From positions 31,118,225 through 31,182,224 of the forward strand of contig OZ029918.1 in assembly GCA_964023275.1 (NCBI GenBank): a DNA stretch of 64,000 nucleotides. Direction: 5' to 3'. The notes under the pieces were generated by a model, which saw only the letters and a list, made by a program, of their open reading frames with translations, searched no databases and had not been told where the DNA came from. This stretch comes from Norana najaformis (lineage: Eukaryota; Annelida; Clitellata; Crassiclitellata; Hormogastridae). This document shows positions 23,201-32,100 of this stretch, piece after piece. Position 1 is the first letter of the stretch. Every line of letters starts with the position of its first letter. Position numbers and translations under genes: made by a program.

Positions 23201-25222
23201 TTTGGTTCATTCATTTATTCATTCGTTCAATCATTTATTCATTCGCAATATTTATGTAGCACCCCTTGAGATTTCTACTAAGAGGCACTCCCAGGCCAGC
23301 CCCACTTCTCCAGCGTTAATAAAAGATGCATGTAGCATCCATTCTTTCTATAGATTTTATAGTTATTATACTTCCTTTACGATGTTTTTATCTTAAGGTT
23401 GTATGTAGACCATGGATATAAACATTTATATAGCGCCTTTTAAGAAATTGTAGGAGAGATAGAGCATCAAGTCCTATTAAAATTTTTGCACCTGCTGGAA
23501 TGGGGACCTAAACCGCAAGTCGCGCTCCATCCGTGTTTATAAGGGAATCATACCTTGTCTGGCCAGTACTATTCAATATAAAAGAAACGAGGTCTCGTCA
23601 AATTCCAAATTCCCATTAGGAGTAGGGTTTATGCAAAAGAGAATAATAACAGAAACTTCTAGATGAACATCCAATAAATTAACTCTCATCTTAAACGGTG
23701 CTAGACTTAACAGAATATTTTCTGTACTAGTTGTTTGCGCAGTTTTCTCTGTCATCAAGGAATAGGTCTATAATTCGGTATTTACATTAGCTGGGAAGTA
23801 AACAAGTCATGCAATGCGCTGGTCTCGTGTCATGGATCTTGGGGTTCGTCCATTGCCGGTTGAAGGGCCAAAAAGTGGAAAATGAGCGCTTCCTTATACG
23901 CCTATGTTCCACTAGGGAATCTTTAATCTTCTGTGCATTCAGGACTGGAAACTGGTGCAGTAGAGGTCACTAGTTTTCCTTGACAAGGTGATCGTAGAAA
24001 AATCAGTCTGGCCTGATGGAGCTGGATGAACTTCGTCGCATCTGGACTGAACTGACGACCTGGAGAGACGTCTTCCGTCAGTTTGACAAGGACTCATCCG
24101 ATTACATCGAATCCTCTGAACTCCAGAGTATCTTTAAGTCAATAGGTAAAGCAGAGCCAGAATAACCAGCATGCAATATAAGCAATTGACTCAAATCAAT
24201 AGTCATGTGTATACAAATCTGACTCGAGTCGAGTCAGAATTGTCACACTTGACTAGTTTTGCTAAACTATACTGCGGCCAGTTTTGGTTAACTATATTGC
24301 GCCTGCCAGCATCGTATAAACAAAATCAAGCAGACATATATGGCATTAGTATTTAAATGACATAGTACATAATAAAGTATTACATAACTTTAAATATGCT
24401 GTACTAAACTCACTACAAGCGGGAACTAATCTACTTGTCTCTTTTTTGTAGTGTTATAAAAATGTAATTCTTTGCTTTGGATGCTTTTCGTTTGTCCAAT
24501 TGTCGATATTTTCTTTTACACCACTACGCACTGCAGCACATTATTTCGCGTGCATTCTATTACATCATCGTCGTCGTCGTCCTCATCATCATTATTATCG
24601 GCTTCTGACGCCAGCCATTTCGTGGTGATGAGTGCGCATGAATGAACTCCGTTTGTTTCTGTCATTTGTCAAGTCTTGTGCTTTTCTCATGCCCAATCCA
24701 AGTTCTTCTTCTTCTTCCTTCTGGCTGGAATTAATCCCTCCTAGGAGAGGGGTCAGCCACACAAATCCTTCTTTTCCATTTGTTTCTGTCTTCAGTATCT
24801 TCTTTCTTCGATCTGAGGGGCTTCGGGTCTTGCAGAATCATGTCTTCCCATCTCTTCTTTTGTCGTTCTTCTTTTGTCTAGTCCAAGTCTTGTTATTGAT
24901 ATCTTTGTTTATATCATCAATCCAGTGTAGTTCACGTGATCTTCGTTTGTTTATCTTTCCTTCGAATCTTCATATGGTTCCATGTGTGGGATTCAGTCAG
25001 CTAGGATTCTATCACATCATACTTTGTAGAAAGCGAAGCAAAGCAATCAAATTGCAGTGCAATCAAACTGTAACCTTTTTTGCACTGGGTTTTATTTGCG
25101 TGTAGGCTACAATTTGAGTCGCAGTGTCTTGAAGGTGGTTGCTCGCAGGTACTGTGGAAAGGAGTGCAAATTATCTTTCAACGACTTCGTTCATGTCGTA
25201 ACAAAAGTGGTCTCCCTAATTG
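4358..25222 (+). CDS. Classical calpain, Ca-dependent cysteine protease (17 exons; last exon(s) unresolved)
   Basis: Cytosolic regulatory protease. Exons: 4358-4501, 5461-5530, 7585-7686, 10158-10311, 11942-12113, 12773-12853, 14186-14271, 15114-15191, 17740-17815, 18650-18737, 19246-19436, 19971-20191, 20851-20881, 21924-22038, 23128-23189, 23998-24145, 25106-25222. All joins keep phase over 645 codons. The start has LFEDPEFP. The protease core has QGEIGNCW (Cys74), GHAYSIT (His232) and LRNPWG (Asn256), with calpain-like spacing, so it should be active. A C2-like (CBSW) domain follows at about 325-490, then a penta-EF-hand domain at about 510-645 with loops such as [12 protein letters not shown]. 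Start chosen at 4358; an in-frame ATG at 4307 adds 17 residues. Intron 3 has a GC donor at 7687. The N-terminus before Cys is about 30 residues shorter than in human calpain-2, so an upstream exon is possible. Confidence 0.95.
4519..5115. repeat. ATC-rich minisatellite in calpain intron 1
   Basis: About nine copies of a 57-59 bp unit: TATATATTATAACCACAATC, then atagtc and runs of ATC/AAC. Copies differ mainly in the number of ATC triplets. The array begins within about 45 bases of the exon-1 donor. Histidine-rich frames through it are artefacts. Confidence 0.9.
5304..5395. repeat. (AT)n microsatellite
   Basis: About 45 uninterrupted AT dinucleotides, ending about 65 bases before the exon-2 acceptor of the calpain gene. 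Confidence 0.95.
6130..6240. repeat. Short interspersed repeat with AAGCGCC module
   Basis: CGTAATCGTAAATTTGTAAAGCGCC followed by a body (cAGAGGCGCTCCC...GGCC) that recurs near 23.25 kb and 47.2 kb. It is non-coding and lies in calpain intron 2. Confidence 0.55.
6475..6715 (-). repeat. SINE-like repeat, family D, minus orientation
   Basis: Ends with GGGCGCTGTAGAAATCTCGAG and an (ATTACG)n tail. The body (TGGATCTTGATTTGGAACCG, AATAAGCTCGTTCCC) matches copies at 33.56-33.81 and 54.3-54.55 kb closely. Located in calpain intron 2. Confidence 0.75.
7015..7140. repeat. SINE-like repeat, family A, fragment
   Basis: Matches the family A copies near 16.1, 18.2, 18.3, 31.8 and 44.7 kb (tctacagCGACCGTATGGCC, then GATGAACTGATCGG, CCATTTAAGGTCC). 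The tRNA-like end is missing. Confidence 0.65.
7160..7225. repeat. (CA)n microsatellite
   Basis: Interrupted CACACA run in calpain intron 2. Confidence 0.85.
7687..7692 (+). other. GC-AG intron donor in calpain
   Basis: The exon carrying the catalytic Cys ends GACTACGTCG and the intron opens GCAAGT, the standard non-canonical GC donor. Joining to 10158 gives [11 protein letters not shown], as expected for calpain; no GT donor nearby does so. Confidence 0.85.
8060..9452. repeat. 89-bp tandem satellite, about 15-16 copies, calpain intron 3
   Basis: Head-to-tail 89-bp units, each holding TATGAACGAGAATCATTGAA, then a GTCATGACTTAATG segment, AAGATCTTCGGTTATAATA and CATCTTCATATATATCATAT. Unit starts (TATGAAC) at 8150 and 8239 fix the period. 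Copies are nearly identical; differences are single bases (TTCGG/TGCGG, TGTCA/TATCA) and one AT expansion near 8666-8680. The array ends abruptly at AAGATCT, 47 bases before a 20-bp palindrome. Confidence 0.95.
9499..9518. repeat. 20-bp perfect palindrome
   Basis: CTAGATAAGCGCTTATCTAG is its own reverse complement. It sits just beyond the 89-bp satellite array. Confidence 0.85.
10525..10620 (-). repeat. Interspersed repeat end with (AGATT)n tail
   Basis: On the minus strand this reads an ATCTAATCTA repeat, then GACTTCTATAGCGCCGTATC. The same junction (family E) recurs near 31.19, 35.9, 45.4 and 53.6 kb. Confidence 0.65.
10770..11033 (+). mobile_element. tRNA-derived SINE, family B
   Basis: A pol III-type A box (TGGTCTATCGG) and B box (GGTTCGACTCC) lie about 45 bases apart, followed by a body with GATCCTGGACAAGTCGTTTG and a tail leading into a TTTTAC microsatellite. 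Other copies: about 15295-15430 (+), 28400-28620 (-) and 23810-23935 (3' half). It is not a tRNA gene, as no cloverleaf closes. Confidence 0.8.
11034..11508. repeat. (TTTTAC)n/(TTCTAC)n microsatellite
   Basis: About 475 bases of hexamer repeat in two blocks: TTTTAC, then more homogeneous TTCTAC from about 11265. It follows the SINE tail directly and probably grew from it. Leu/Tyr/Phe frames are artefacts. Confidence 0.95.
11779..11832. repeat. Near-perfect hairpin, about 24-bp arms
   Basis: CCATTCTTAAATCATAT (11786-11802) pairs perfectly with 11809-11825 across a 6-base loop. The arms extend outward with few mismatches (CGAATGA...TTATTCG). It lies in calpain intron 4, about 110 bases before an exon. 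Confidence 0.8.
12480..12600. repeat. AGGTAAATA-type imperfect repeat
   Basis: Repeated taGGTAAATA and taGGTATATA units in calpain intron 5. A shorter similar run is at 7965-8030 in intron 3. Read on the sense strand, the units look like AG|GTAAAT splice donors. Confidence 0.7.
12873..12910. repeat. (CTG)n microsatellite
   Basis: About 12 CTG triplets with one TTG interruption, starting 19 bases after the donor of the calpain exon carrying His232. Confidence 0.9.
13105..13275. repeat. TAT/TAC trinucleotide-rich tract
   Basis: Mixed ATT, TAC, CTACTA and ATC triplets. It follows a CGGCGCTATAGAAGTTG module like that of the interspersed repeats. Confidence 0.85.
13680..13905. repeat. Palindromic TA/TG-rich tract
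   Basis: Repeated ATATATGTATATATGTATA blocks alternate with their complements, so much of the tract can fold on itself. Located in calpain intron 6. Confidence 0.85.
15209..15288. repeat. (CA)n microsatellite
   Basis: CA/CG dinucleotide run starting 18 bases after a calpain donor (15192). Confidence 0.9.
15295..15430 (+). mobile_element. tRNA-derived SINE, family B, truncated
   Basis: Has the B box (GGTTGCGGGTTTGAGTC) and the GACCCTGGACAAGGTGTTCG body seen at 10.8 kb. The A-box half is poorly kept. Confidence 0.65.
16095..16350 (-). mobile_element. tRNA-derived SINE, family A
   Basis: On the minus strand the order is tRNA-like head (A-box-like TGGTTAAAGCAT, B-box-like GGTTCGCATACC), body (CCATTCAAATGGGCAGCGG) and a tail ending TATAGA. 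Its head also forms the left arm of the inverted repeat at 16260-16750. Confidence 0.75.
16260..16750. repeat. Large inverted repeat, arms about 165 bases
   Basis: Left arm about 16268-16434 and right arm about 16589-16752 are reverse complements with few mismatches (AACCGGCATCCTCACG vs CGTGAGGATGCCGGTT; TTCACGGGCTTAGTTTTTAAA vs TTTAAAAACTAAGCCCGTGAA). About 155 unrelated bases lie between. Both outer ends are the tRNA-like head of a family A SINE. Confidence 0.85.
17231..17272. repeat. (ATC)n microsatellite
   Basis: About 14 CAT/ATC triplets next to a LINE remnant. Confidence 0.95.
17285..17490 (-). mobile_element. LINE reverse-transcriptase C-terminal remnant (WLDDI type)
   Basis: The minus frame encodes [18 protein letters not shown] and then a degenerate segment. 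This matches the GRPRxxWLDDIxDWxG motif at the C-terminal end of many non-LTR retrotransposon polymerases. No other RT domain is near. Located in calpain intron 8. Confidence 0.7.
18140..18245 (-). repeat. SINE family A fragment
   Basis: (GTAAAT)n, then TTTCTATAGCGACCGTATGG and TCAATGAATTAATCGGGTGA, the tail and body end of family A. Confidence 0.7.
18290..18585 (-). mobile_element. tRNA-derived SINE, family A
   Basis: Nearly full family A copy: tail with (GTAAAT), TTTCTATAGCGACCATATG, body with CCATTTGAATGGGCGCCA and TAAGGTCCGCGTGTACGG, then the tRNA-like head near 18440-18500. Confidence 0.75.
18778..18935. repeat. Imperfect tandem repeat (TACTGTAAA...AAAAAGTACGT)
   Basis: Three to four diverged copies of an approximately 43-base unit (GTACTnTAAACTTCnAAAAAGTACGT), starting about 40 bases after a calpain donor at 18738. 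Confidence 0.7.
19727..19965. repeat. Imperfect tandem repeat carrying GGCGCTATA
   Basis: About six diverged units of roughly 40 bases with GGCGCTATAnAAGTTC and CAATTACnTTTCAATTGAAAC, ending at the polypyrimidine tract of the calpain exon at 19971. Confidence 0.7.
20216..20326. repeat. (CTGT)n microsatellite
   Basis: Degenerate CTGT/CTAT run becoming a clean TCTG repeat, beginning about 25 bases after a calpain donor (20192). Confidence 0.85.
21575..21848 (-). mobile_element. tRNA-derived SINE, family C
   Basis: On the minus strand a tRNA-like head (A-box-like TGGTTAGCATGC, B-box-like GAGTTCAAATCC) is followed by a body with CCACTAGCGACCC and GAGGCTGAGAAGATGAAGTTG. The copy at 49365-49640 has the same order and orientation. 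Fragments occur near 40.13, 44.07 and 45.3 kb. Confidence 0.8.
22688..22785. repeat. (GTAT)n microsatellite with TATAGCGC insert
   Basis: GTAT repeats interrupted by GTGTCTGGGTTTTTCTATAG CGCTT. The same phrase occurs at 21440-21480 after a shorter GTAT run. Confidence 0.8.
23205..23330. repeat. Interspersed repeat with TATGTAGCACC module
   Basis: (ATTC)n, then TATTTATGTAGCACCCCTTG and AGAGGCACTCCCAGGCC, the same order as at 47.17-47.28 kb. Confidence 0.6.
23810..23940 (+). mobile_element. SINE family B, 3' half
   Basis: TGCGCTGGTCTCGTGTCATG, then GGGGTTCGTCCATTGCCGGT and GAGCGCTTCC, collinear with the 3' half of the SINE at 10.77 kb. Located in calpain intron 15. Confidence 0.6.
24680..24965 (-). 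mobile_element. Probable LINE reverse-transcriptase remnant
   Basis: Minus-strand frames give [15 protein letters not shown] and then Arg/Lys-rich sequence with W-x-R. This is like the RRSRGRPxxRWxDDI end of non-LTR polymerases, with stops and frame shifts. The Phe/Leu/Ser-rich plus frame over it (24632-25105) is its shadow. Confidence 0.4.
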
Positions 25223-25510
25223 GTAAGCAAGATACAAGTAGAGGCAAAGTGCTTCTAAGAGGCGCAACGAGCCACGGGATTTCCGGGGTCTCGTCAGTAA
25301 CTACTATCAGCTGAGTTGAACATATCCAAAATTTCTTTTGGAGCGTGTATAAATGTATGAGGGCTATGCAAATATTTTATTAGTATATTTGCGTTGTTGC
25401 ATTTGATTTTTCAGCACGCATTTCAAGCTGGCTTAAAAAGCACCTGTTTACACCAGGTAGCCTATAAAAAGCACAGAAGGTCAGACAATGTACTCAAACC
25501 TTTCCTGTAG

Positions 25511-25711
25511 GATGTGAATAACAATGGAAGAAAGCTATCTGTTACGTTGCATGATGTGTTTTCGTTTACAGAGCTTTTCCCGAACATCAGCAATGGCGGT
25601 CTGAAAGGAAAAGCAGAGTTGTCGTTGAATGCGGTTGGTTTAACTAGAATCTTATTCTTTATATCGAAAGCAGTTGTTTATTCGTTGTTGTTTTGTACTT
25701 TTAAATTATAA
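25511..25711 (+). CDS. Candidate last calpain exon (fifth EF-hand)
   Basis: After acceptor tttcctgtag the frame reads DVNNNGRKLSVTLHD, a DxNxNG EF-hand loop where the fifth EF-hand of calpain should be, then runs to a stop at 25709-25711. It needs a phase-0 join, whereas the exon ending at 25222 leaves phase 1. A small exon between them is required, or an alternative donor within 25190-25222. A candidate at 25414-25455 after tttttcag is 42 bases long and does not restore phase. The end of the gene is therefore either misread here or broken. Confidence 0.45.
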   Translation, partial: DVNNNGRKLSVTLHDVFSFTELFPNISNGGLKGKAELSLNAVGLTRILFFISKAVVYSLLFCTFKL

Positions 25712-28134
25712 ATATGTGCGCATTTGTTTCACTATATGTATGTATGTTTGTATGTATGTATGATGTATGCTTGGATGTATGTATATATTTATGTATGTAC
25801 ATATGTATGTAGGTATGTATGTATAATGTATAACACGTTTTGCCTACTTGCCACGTGACTATGGCATTTGGATTCAACCGCTCCTGTGAAAAAATGAACG
25901 CCTTCCGTCCATCCAACTACGGAGTCTAAGCGATCTTACTTACTTCACATACAATTTACATACAATGTGCATACCATTGCATAAAATTTGCATATCTGCT
26001 GTAAAGCCTGGACAAGGTTCAGGATCGTTACACATACAGCTCTCTCCCACCCGAGACTGTGATTAGCTGACCTCGTATACCTAGTAAATAAATAATAAAT
26101 AAATAAATATGTTGTTTTGGTCAAACAGCTACTTGAGTTGGTTCTGAATTTCTGAGTCATCGACGAAGAAAGTTGAAGAGTCGAATGAACGTCATCCGTG
26201 GCTTTAATTTTCTTTGGTGCTATCGTTCTAAGTATTCGGAACACTTACATTACATTACATTACATTGTTAGAGACTCCTATTTCTTGTTTTGATTAAAAC
26301 GTCTATAATGTAAAAGGAACCGTAGTTCATTAGCCAGAAGCTGTGTACGTTTAATCAAAGAATCGCATATTAAGGCAGTATTGTCCAAAGTTACGACATC
26401 GAATCACAATCTCAGGTGACATTTCAGTGCAGTGGCACATTCAGAGGGGGGTGTGGGAAACGTACACCCATGGATCTGTGGGGCTATTTTGCTAGATCAG
26501 TTGCTGTCTTACTGGCTAGTTCCTACATGGCTCTTAGTGCAGTGCTATATAAATTTTATTACATTGATTAATTTCTGTCGCTGAATTTAAGCTGCAATAA
26601 GCACTAGAACCAGTCTTTAAACTGGTTCGTACCAGTCTTTAAACTGGTTCGTAGTAGGATTACGTTGGACTACATTATAACCAGTCATAGGTTGGCTCTA
26701 TCAGCCCCTATGGCTACCATCCTAAATGAATCTGGAAACATCTACAGCGCCGTTATGACATAGATGCACAAAGCTACAATCGATGGTCGTTTTTAGCAAA
26801 ACCGCATTCTGACATCACGATACTTTGGACAAAACCAGTTAATTCAGATAGGTAAAATTTGGATTATATTATCTGCCAATAGTAAAAGGTAGGTGGCACG
26901 TGAGAATGTATTGTTAGGATCTATAACGAAATGTTAGTTTGAATCTTACCATTGCCAACGGTGGTCGGACGTTTTGCTTCATTGATGTTTTCTTCTCTTC
27001 GTATACATGATGCCGTATACTTCTCTCAAGTTACATTAGACTAGATACTTTTCGTAACTTTGTTATCTACGTTTTCGTTAATTAAGCTTTTCTTTTGTTA
27101 TTTACGTTTTCGTTAAGTACATGTATGTTATCTACTTTTACATCTACTTTCAGTTACTTTTCCTTGATTATGTTATCAGAGAAAGCACAGAATAACTCAA
27201 AAAGTCTTCGTAAGAGCTTATAAAACTACGTGTAAATTGAAGCTGGTCCGCTGGACCTTCACTTCACCTGTGATCTTTCTGTTTCACTGTGACTTTGATG
27301 AACATGGCTTAGTCATATTATTATGATGAGTATTCTTGATTGTTGAGATCGTAGAAAGCGAATGTAGATGTTCGTGATATTGATTAAACTATGCATTTAT
27401 TCACGACAAAAATTGTTAACTAAGAACTAATAGCCGTTGTTATATTCATTGTTATATTAATCCCGTTCTTACAGATGCCTATGGCCTTAATCCAGTTCTT
27501 ATACACGCTTATGGCCTATGCTGGTAAATCAAATCCTGAAGGATCTGTGGTCAACAGTTATATTCACTTTTTAAGGCAGTTGCTAAACTTCGTCAATTAA
27601 GCTTAAACCGAAGCGCAAAGTCACCTATGCCGCTTAACAATAAAGCTAAACCCAGTCATCTGTATTCCATGCAATGCAATGCAAAACGATTTAATACAAT
27701 ATAATGCAACTGAAATTTGATAATGCCCCTGACAACAGAAGTGCACTCTGAAGCTGGGCAACATAAATTGTCAACCATAAACAGATTGGAAGAGGAAAGA
27801 TTTCAGTTTAGAGCGCAATTTGAATGTGCTTTATGCTTCATTTTTATCTTTGCTTAGAGTCCTGTTAACGTTTTTGTTGGCAATTATAGTAACAGCTGCC
27901 GGACTTCGATGGTTTTAATTTAGAGTCATCGGTGGATTCTTTTCTTCTTCTATTCCTCGTCGAATGGATATTCTTTTGAATGTCCCAGCAGCCTAGGAAC
28001 GAGCAACGAAGGTCACAAAAATTTATGCATTTTTTCGGTTTATAACGTAGAATAAATCAGACAAATTTTATTCTACGCCCAATTTTTAAAACGTATTCTA
28101 TTGCACTTATTACGAGCTCAAGTCAGTCTTACCT

Positions 28135-28375
28135 TTTCAAGAAATCCCACCCTGATCCATCGAATCCGCTGCCTTCCCATTTCTCCTGGCTTAAACACAA
28201 CTCACCATAACAATTCCTCTCCGCCTTCTCTCTCTGGTCTTCTGGCAACCGGACTTGGTTCTTGACATGGCATTTTTGAACAACCCCTTTGACTTGACGC
28301 AGCTCTCATGAATAAGCTGGTGCCCTGCGCTTATCTTTTAAGTAGCGCTTTCGAAATTTCGTGTAAGATTACAAA
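28135..28375 (-). repeat. SINE-like repeat, family D, diverged
   Basis: TTCTCCTGGC...CTTGGTTCTTGACATGGCAT, GAATAAGCTGGTGCCC and AGTAGCGCTTTCGAAATTTC keep the order of family D copies at 33.56 and 54.3 kb. Confidence 0.55.
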
Positions 28376-28394
28376 TATTAAATTTGAATGTGAG

Positions 28395-28620
28395 GCACGA
28401 AAAAAGTGTGTGCAAACAACTTGTCAAGGGTCACTACATGGAGTCTGCTCACCAAGCTCGAACCTGCAATCGTTGGATTTACAGAAGTATGGGCAACATC
28501 ATGATTCGTGTAGTCATAAGGATAGTGTTTAGGCCATGAATGCATAAGCCTTTGAACAGCAAACAAAAACTGGATCAACTAAGACACATGGCAACACAAG
28601 AGCAGACTGACGCCCAGATT
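28395..28620 (-). mobile_element. tRNA-derived SINE, family B, minus orientation
   Basis: The reverse complement has a B box (GATTGCAGGTTCGAGCTTG) and GACCCTTGACAAGTTGTTTG as in the copies at 10.8 and 15.3 kb. Confidence 0.65.
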
Positions 28621-29134
28621 GCGGCTTGGCTATCGTTTATACCTAACAGTCATTGATGCGTTATAAAGACGTTACTGAGATTAGATTATCCAGATTAGAT
28701 TAAGATTAGATTAGACAAGCAAGCATCAAAAATAGTAAATTAAAACTTTTACAAGTACCTCAAGGGATGTAAGCTTAATCGCTCATTCAACATACACCAT
28801 AAATTAATATCGGTTGTCCTGTCACTGGGTTTGCTGTGGTAGTGTTTGCGCCCCAGCCGAATAAACTTGGGAGTTTCTGTAGAGGCGCGAAGATAAGAGT
28901 GTTACCTTTACCTTTCCTCATAGCTTTAGAGGAAGCGTTGGGGTGGAAGTATCTCTGAGTTGAACAGCAAACAGAAAAACAAGGCAACGTACCTAGGCAA
29001 TTATGTAGCACCTTAATAGAACCAGTTGAAACACTGTATAAATGTACAGGTAAAAGGACGTGGTTTCCCTGTTCGTTGGGTAACCGTTATAAATGCATAA
29101 GCTTCAACAGTCAACTAAGTCTCCGTCTGAAGAC

Positions 29135-32100
29135 TTACTCTCGCAAATAGAGAACTCTGAAGTTACGAGAGCCGCAGTTTGCATGGATGGAATTCATTTC
29201 TTCTGCACTCAGTTGAAAATCAAAGACCTAACACAAAAAGTTTCTTTAATATAGACAAAGACATTAACGTAAGTATGAATAAAATGTAAATGTATATAAT
29301 ATTCTTAAATAAATCATAAGGATTAATTTTTGTAATATCAGGTCGTGTTTTCTAAAATGACCCTAAAATGACACATTATGCAACATAACATCAAGCAACA
29401 TCACATTTCTTCTCCACCTCACATCATTTCACAATGCAGAACATTCTAAACCAGCTTCTTCGCATTTCCATGCATCACATCAAATTACATCAAATTAGCT
29501 GGCACCACGTAGCATCACATTACAATCCAAGATAGTTTCTTACATCGATGTTCTCCTTGAGATGGTCGTAGGTGCTGCTCTTTGGAACAACCACAAGGCC
29601 TCTCTGCAGAAGGAATCGCAGAGCCACCTGTAAGAACAAGATCTCTGAAATACAGTCATCATCGGGAACCGACCCGATGACATCTCACACAGAAGCGTCA
29701 CGCGCTATCGACGCAATTATCAGCTGTGACCTAAATTTCAGCATAAGCCTATTGGGCTATAAGTAGGCCTAAAGTGACCTACATTTCTGCCTACAGTCAT
29801 GAGTTTCAAATCTGATTATCGTTTTCTCCAAATTTCTTCAGCGTCCAAAGATCTACCAAGCGAACCAGCTTATTCACAGGCACTCGGTCAAATCCAAAAT
29901 CAGTGAGGTAGATATGGTCAGGTTCGGTTGCAAGTGCAGATCGATGGATCAGCTAGGTATACAGACGGACGGCTATGAAGGAAGTTGTTTGGAATTGGAG
30001 TGGCTAGCGAGATAAAGAAAAGAGGACGAATCAGGATAGAATTTTTCAAAGTACTGTTATCAGTTTAGAATTAAAAGTTTGCGCAGATATTGCAAGGGGG
30101 CAGAGTTGGAGAGCTGTTTGCTCATGGATATTGGAAATGTCGACCTGTACTGGAGTTTTGTTGTGAGCTTTTCCAATGGCGTTCAACGTAGCATCGGTGC
30201 TCACAAAAGGATCGTCTTCCTTCTGCCTACAACAATTAACATACATGTGCTCTGCTTAGTCTAAGTAAGTAAGTAACTCCGCAAGCAAGCAAGTAAGTAA
30301 GTAAGCATCAGTGAACTAATCCTGCATTAATTACATAACACAACGTGCATGTTTCTCTTATTTACATTAGCAACTGTAGGATCTCTCAGTGGTTATTTTC
30401 TCTCTGTTGTGTGGTGTGTGCGCGTGTGTGTATATCCGTGCGTGCGTGTGCGTGTGTGTGCATCAGCCGTGTTGATCTAACGATGCTGTTATAAGCAGTC
30501 CACAGGCATGATAATTGGGTTGTAAGACCTTGAACCTGATCCATAGATAGGCAACAAAATCGGACAACGAAACAGCCTACAACAGTTTGTTACAATTTCC
30601 ATGCAATTTACTTACCTAACCTTGTCTTACCCTAACTTACTTTACCTTACCTTACCTTTCTTTACCTTGCCTTACCTAAGGTCACTTTACCTCACCTTAC
30701 TTTGTCATACCTTACCTGGCCTTATCTTGCCTTGTCTCACCTCAACTTCCTTCATCTTACCATACATTACCTTCTTATCTTGTCAAACTTTACCTTACCT
30801 TATCTTACCTTACCATACTTTACCTTGCCTTACCTTACCTTACCTTTCCTTGGAACATTGAAAAGCTCTTTAAAAAGTCAACAGTGGATTTGTATGAGGA
30901 CAAATTCGCAGACAGCCATACCAAGGTCGTCCTGGTTTTCCGAGTGGCGAGTAACACGAGACAACAATGTTGTGTTGCTTGCATAACTCGATGAGCTCTG
31001 TGTTCGGAAAGAAAGGATTGACTTCGACCTGAACAGTTACTTAAAATTTACTCATTTCCACTGTGTAATTAAACAGTTAATTAAAACACAGGTTTCCATT
31101 GTTGAATAGGTAATAAAACCGATTGCGGGGTAGGGTGCACTTTGAACATTGGAGGTAAAGTAAAGAACTCTAACTGAATCAAATCTAAGGACTTCTATAG
31201 CGCCGTTACCACAATGCACCAGGCAATCGATGGTTGCTTCAAGCGAAAACCGTAGTCAGAAATAGGAAGCTGTTGGAGACGCCTGGTCAAAACCCCCAGA
31301 GATTTAGAGAAACAAAAAGTAGTTATGGTGGGTAAGCAAACTGAAACACGTAAGTCTGAAGTTTAGACCTTAACTACATTAGAGTAGGGCTTAATCGTTT
31401 ACACGTCTATTTCAATGCAGGCCTAACACTCCGAATGCCTTTTGACATGCACAGGATGATCTCCTTTACATTACGTTACAAGTCACAGATGTCTGCATGA
31501 TAATAAAGACGCGTTTTATTGACATATTACGTTACGTGACATCGCATTCCTTATATATGACACGCGATTACATAAGTTGATGATTTAAGTATAGGGAACT
31601 GATGTAACCTGGAGATTGGCTGGTACTACGGACGTATGGTTGAGCAGTCTCTGGATCTGCTTTTGATTGAAGTTGGAAATGCCAATGGAACGGGCGAGGC
31701 CAAGTCGCTTGCATTCCACCATTCCCTAATGAGAGGCACACACCAAGAAGACATATTTAAGTGAATTAATAGGGTGAGATCTTTCTCCACCGCTCTCCTT
31801 TTGAATGGGCGCCACGCCATCTAAGGTCCCCGTATACGGACCGTGCTAGCCCAAGATTTAAATCTCTGAAATAAGCCACGACCGGGACGCGAACCGGCAT
31901 CCTCACGCTCAGAGGCGCCTTGACGTATGCGTGTAGCTAACCAGGCCATTACATTACATCTGATTACATTACTGGTCTTGAGTTGTCCTGACCCAACATT
32001 CCCACGTATCTTGCTGTTGGGTGCACGTTTTAGCAGATTATTAATCAACTAACCAATTCCGCGCGGGGTCTGCGCGCTAGTTCGGGAAAATGTCCCTTCT

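Larger units (their letters stand above)
25223..29134. other. Spacer between calpain and the aldo-keto reductase
   Basis: Apart from the candidate calpain end at 25511-25711, no gene is supported. It holds GTAT-type runs at 25735-25825, an AATAAA cluster at 26085-26110 (possible calpain poly(A) region), a family E-like repeat at 26740-26830, a GATAATGCCCCT repeat at 27700-27830 (also near 38.07 and 50.4 kb), and SINE copies at 28.14-28.62 kb. Confidence 0.5.

Noticed and set aside
24632..25105. 157-codon Phe/Leu/Ser-rich frame
   Set aside because: Antisense over a probable LINE remnant and running into a calpain acceptor; no domain.
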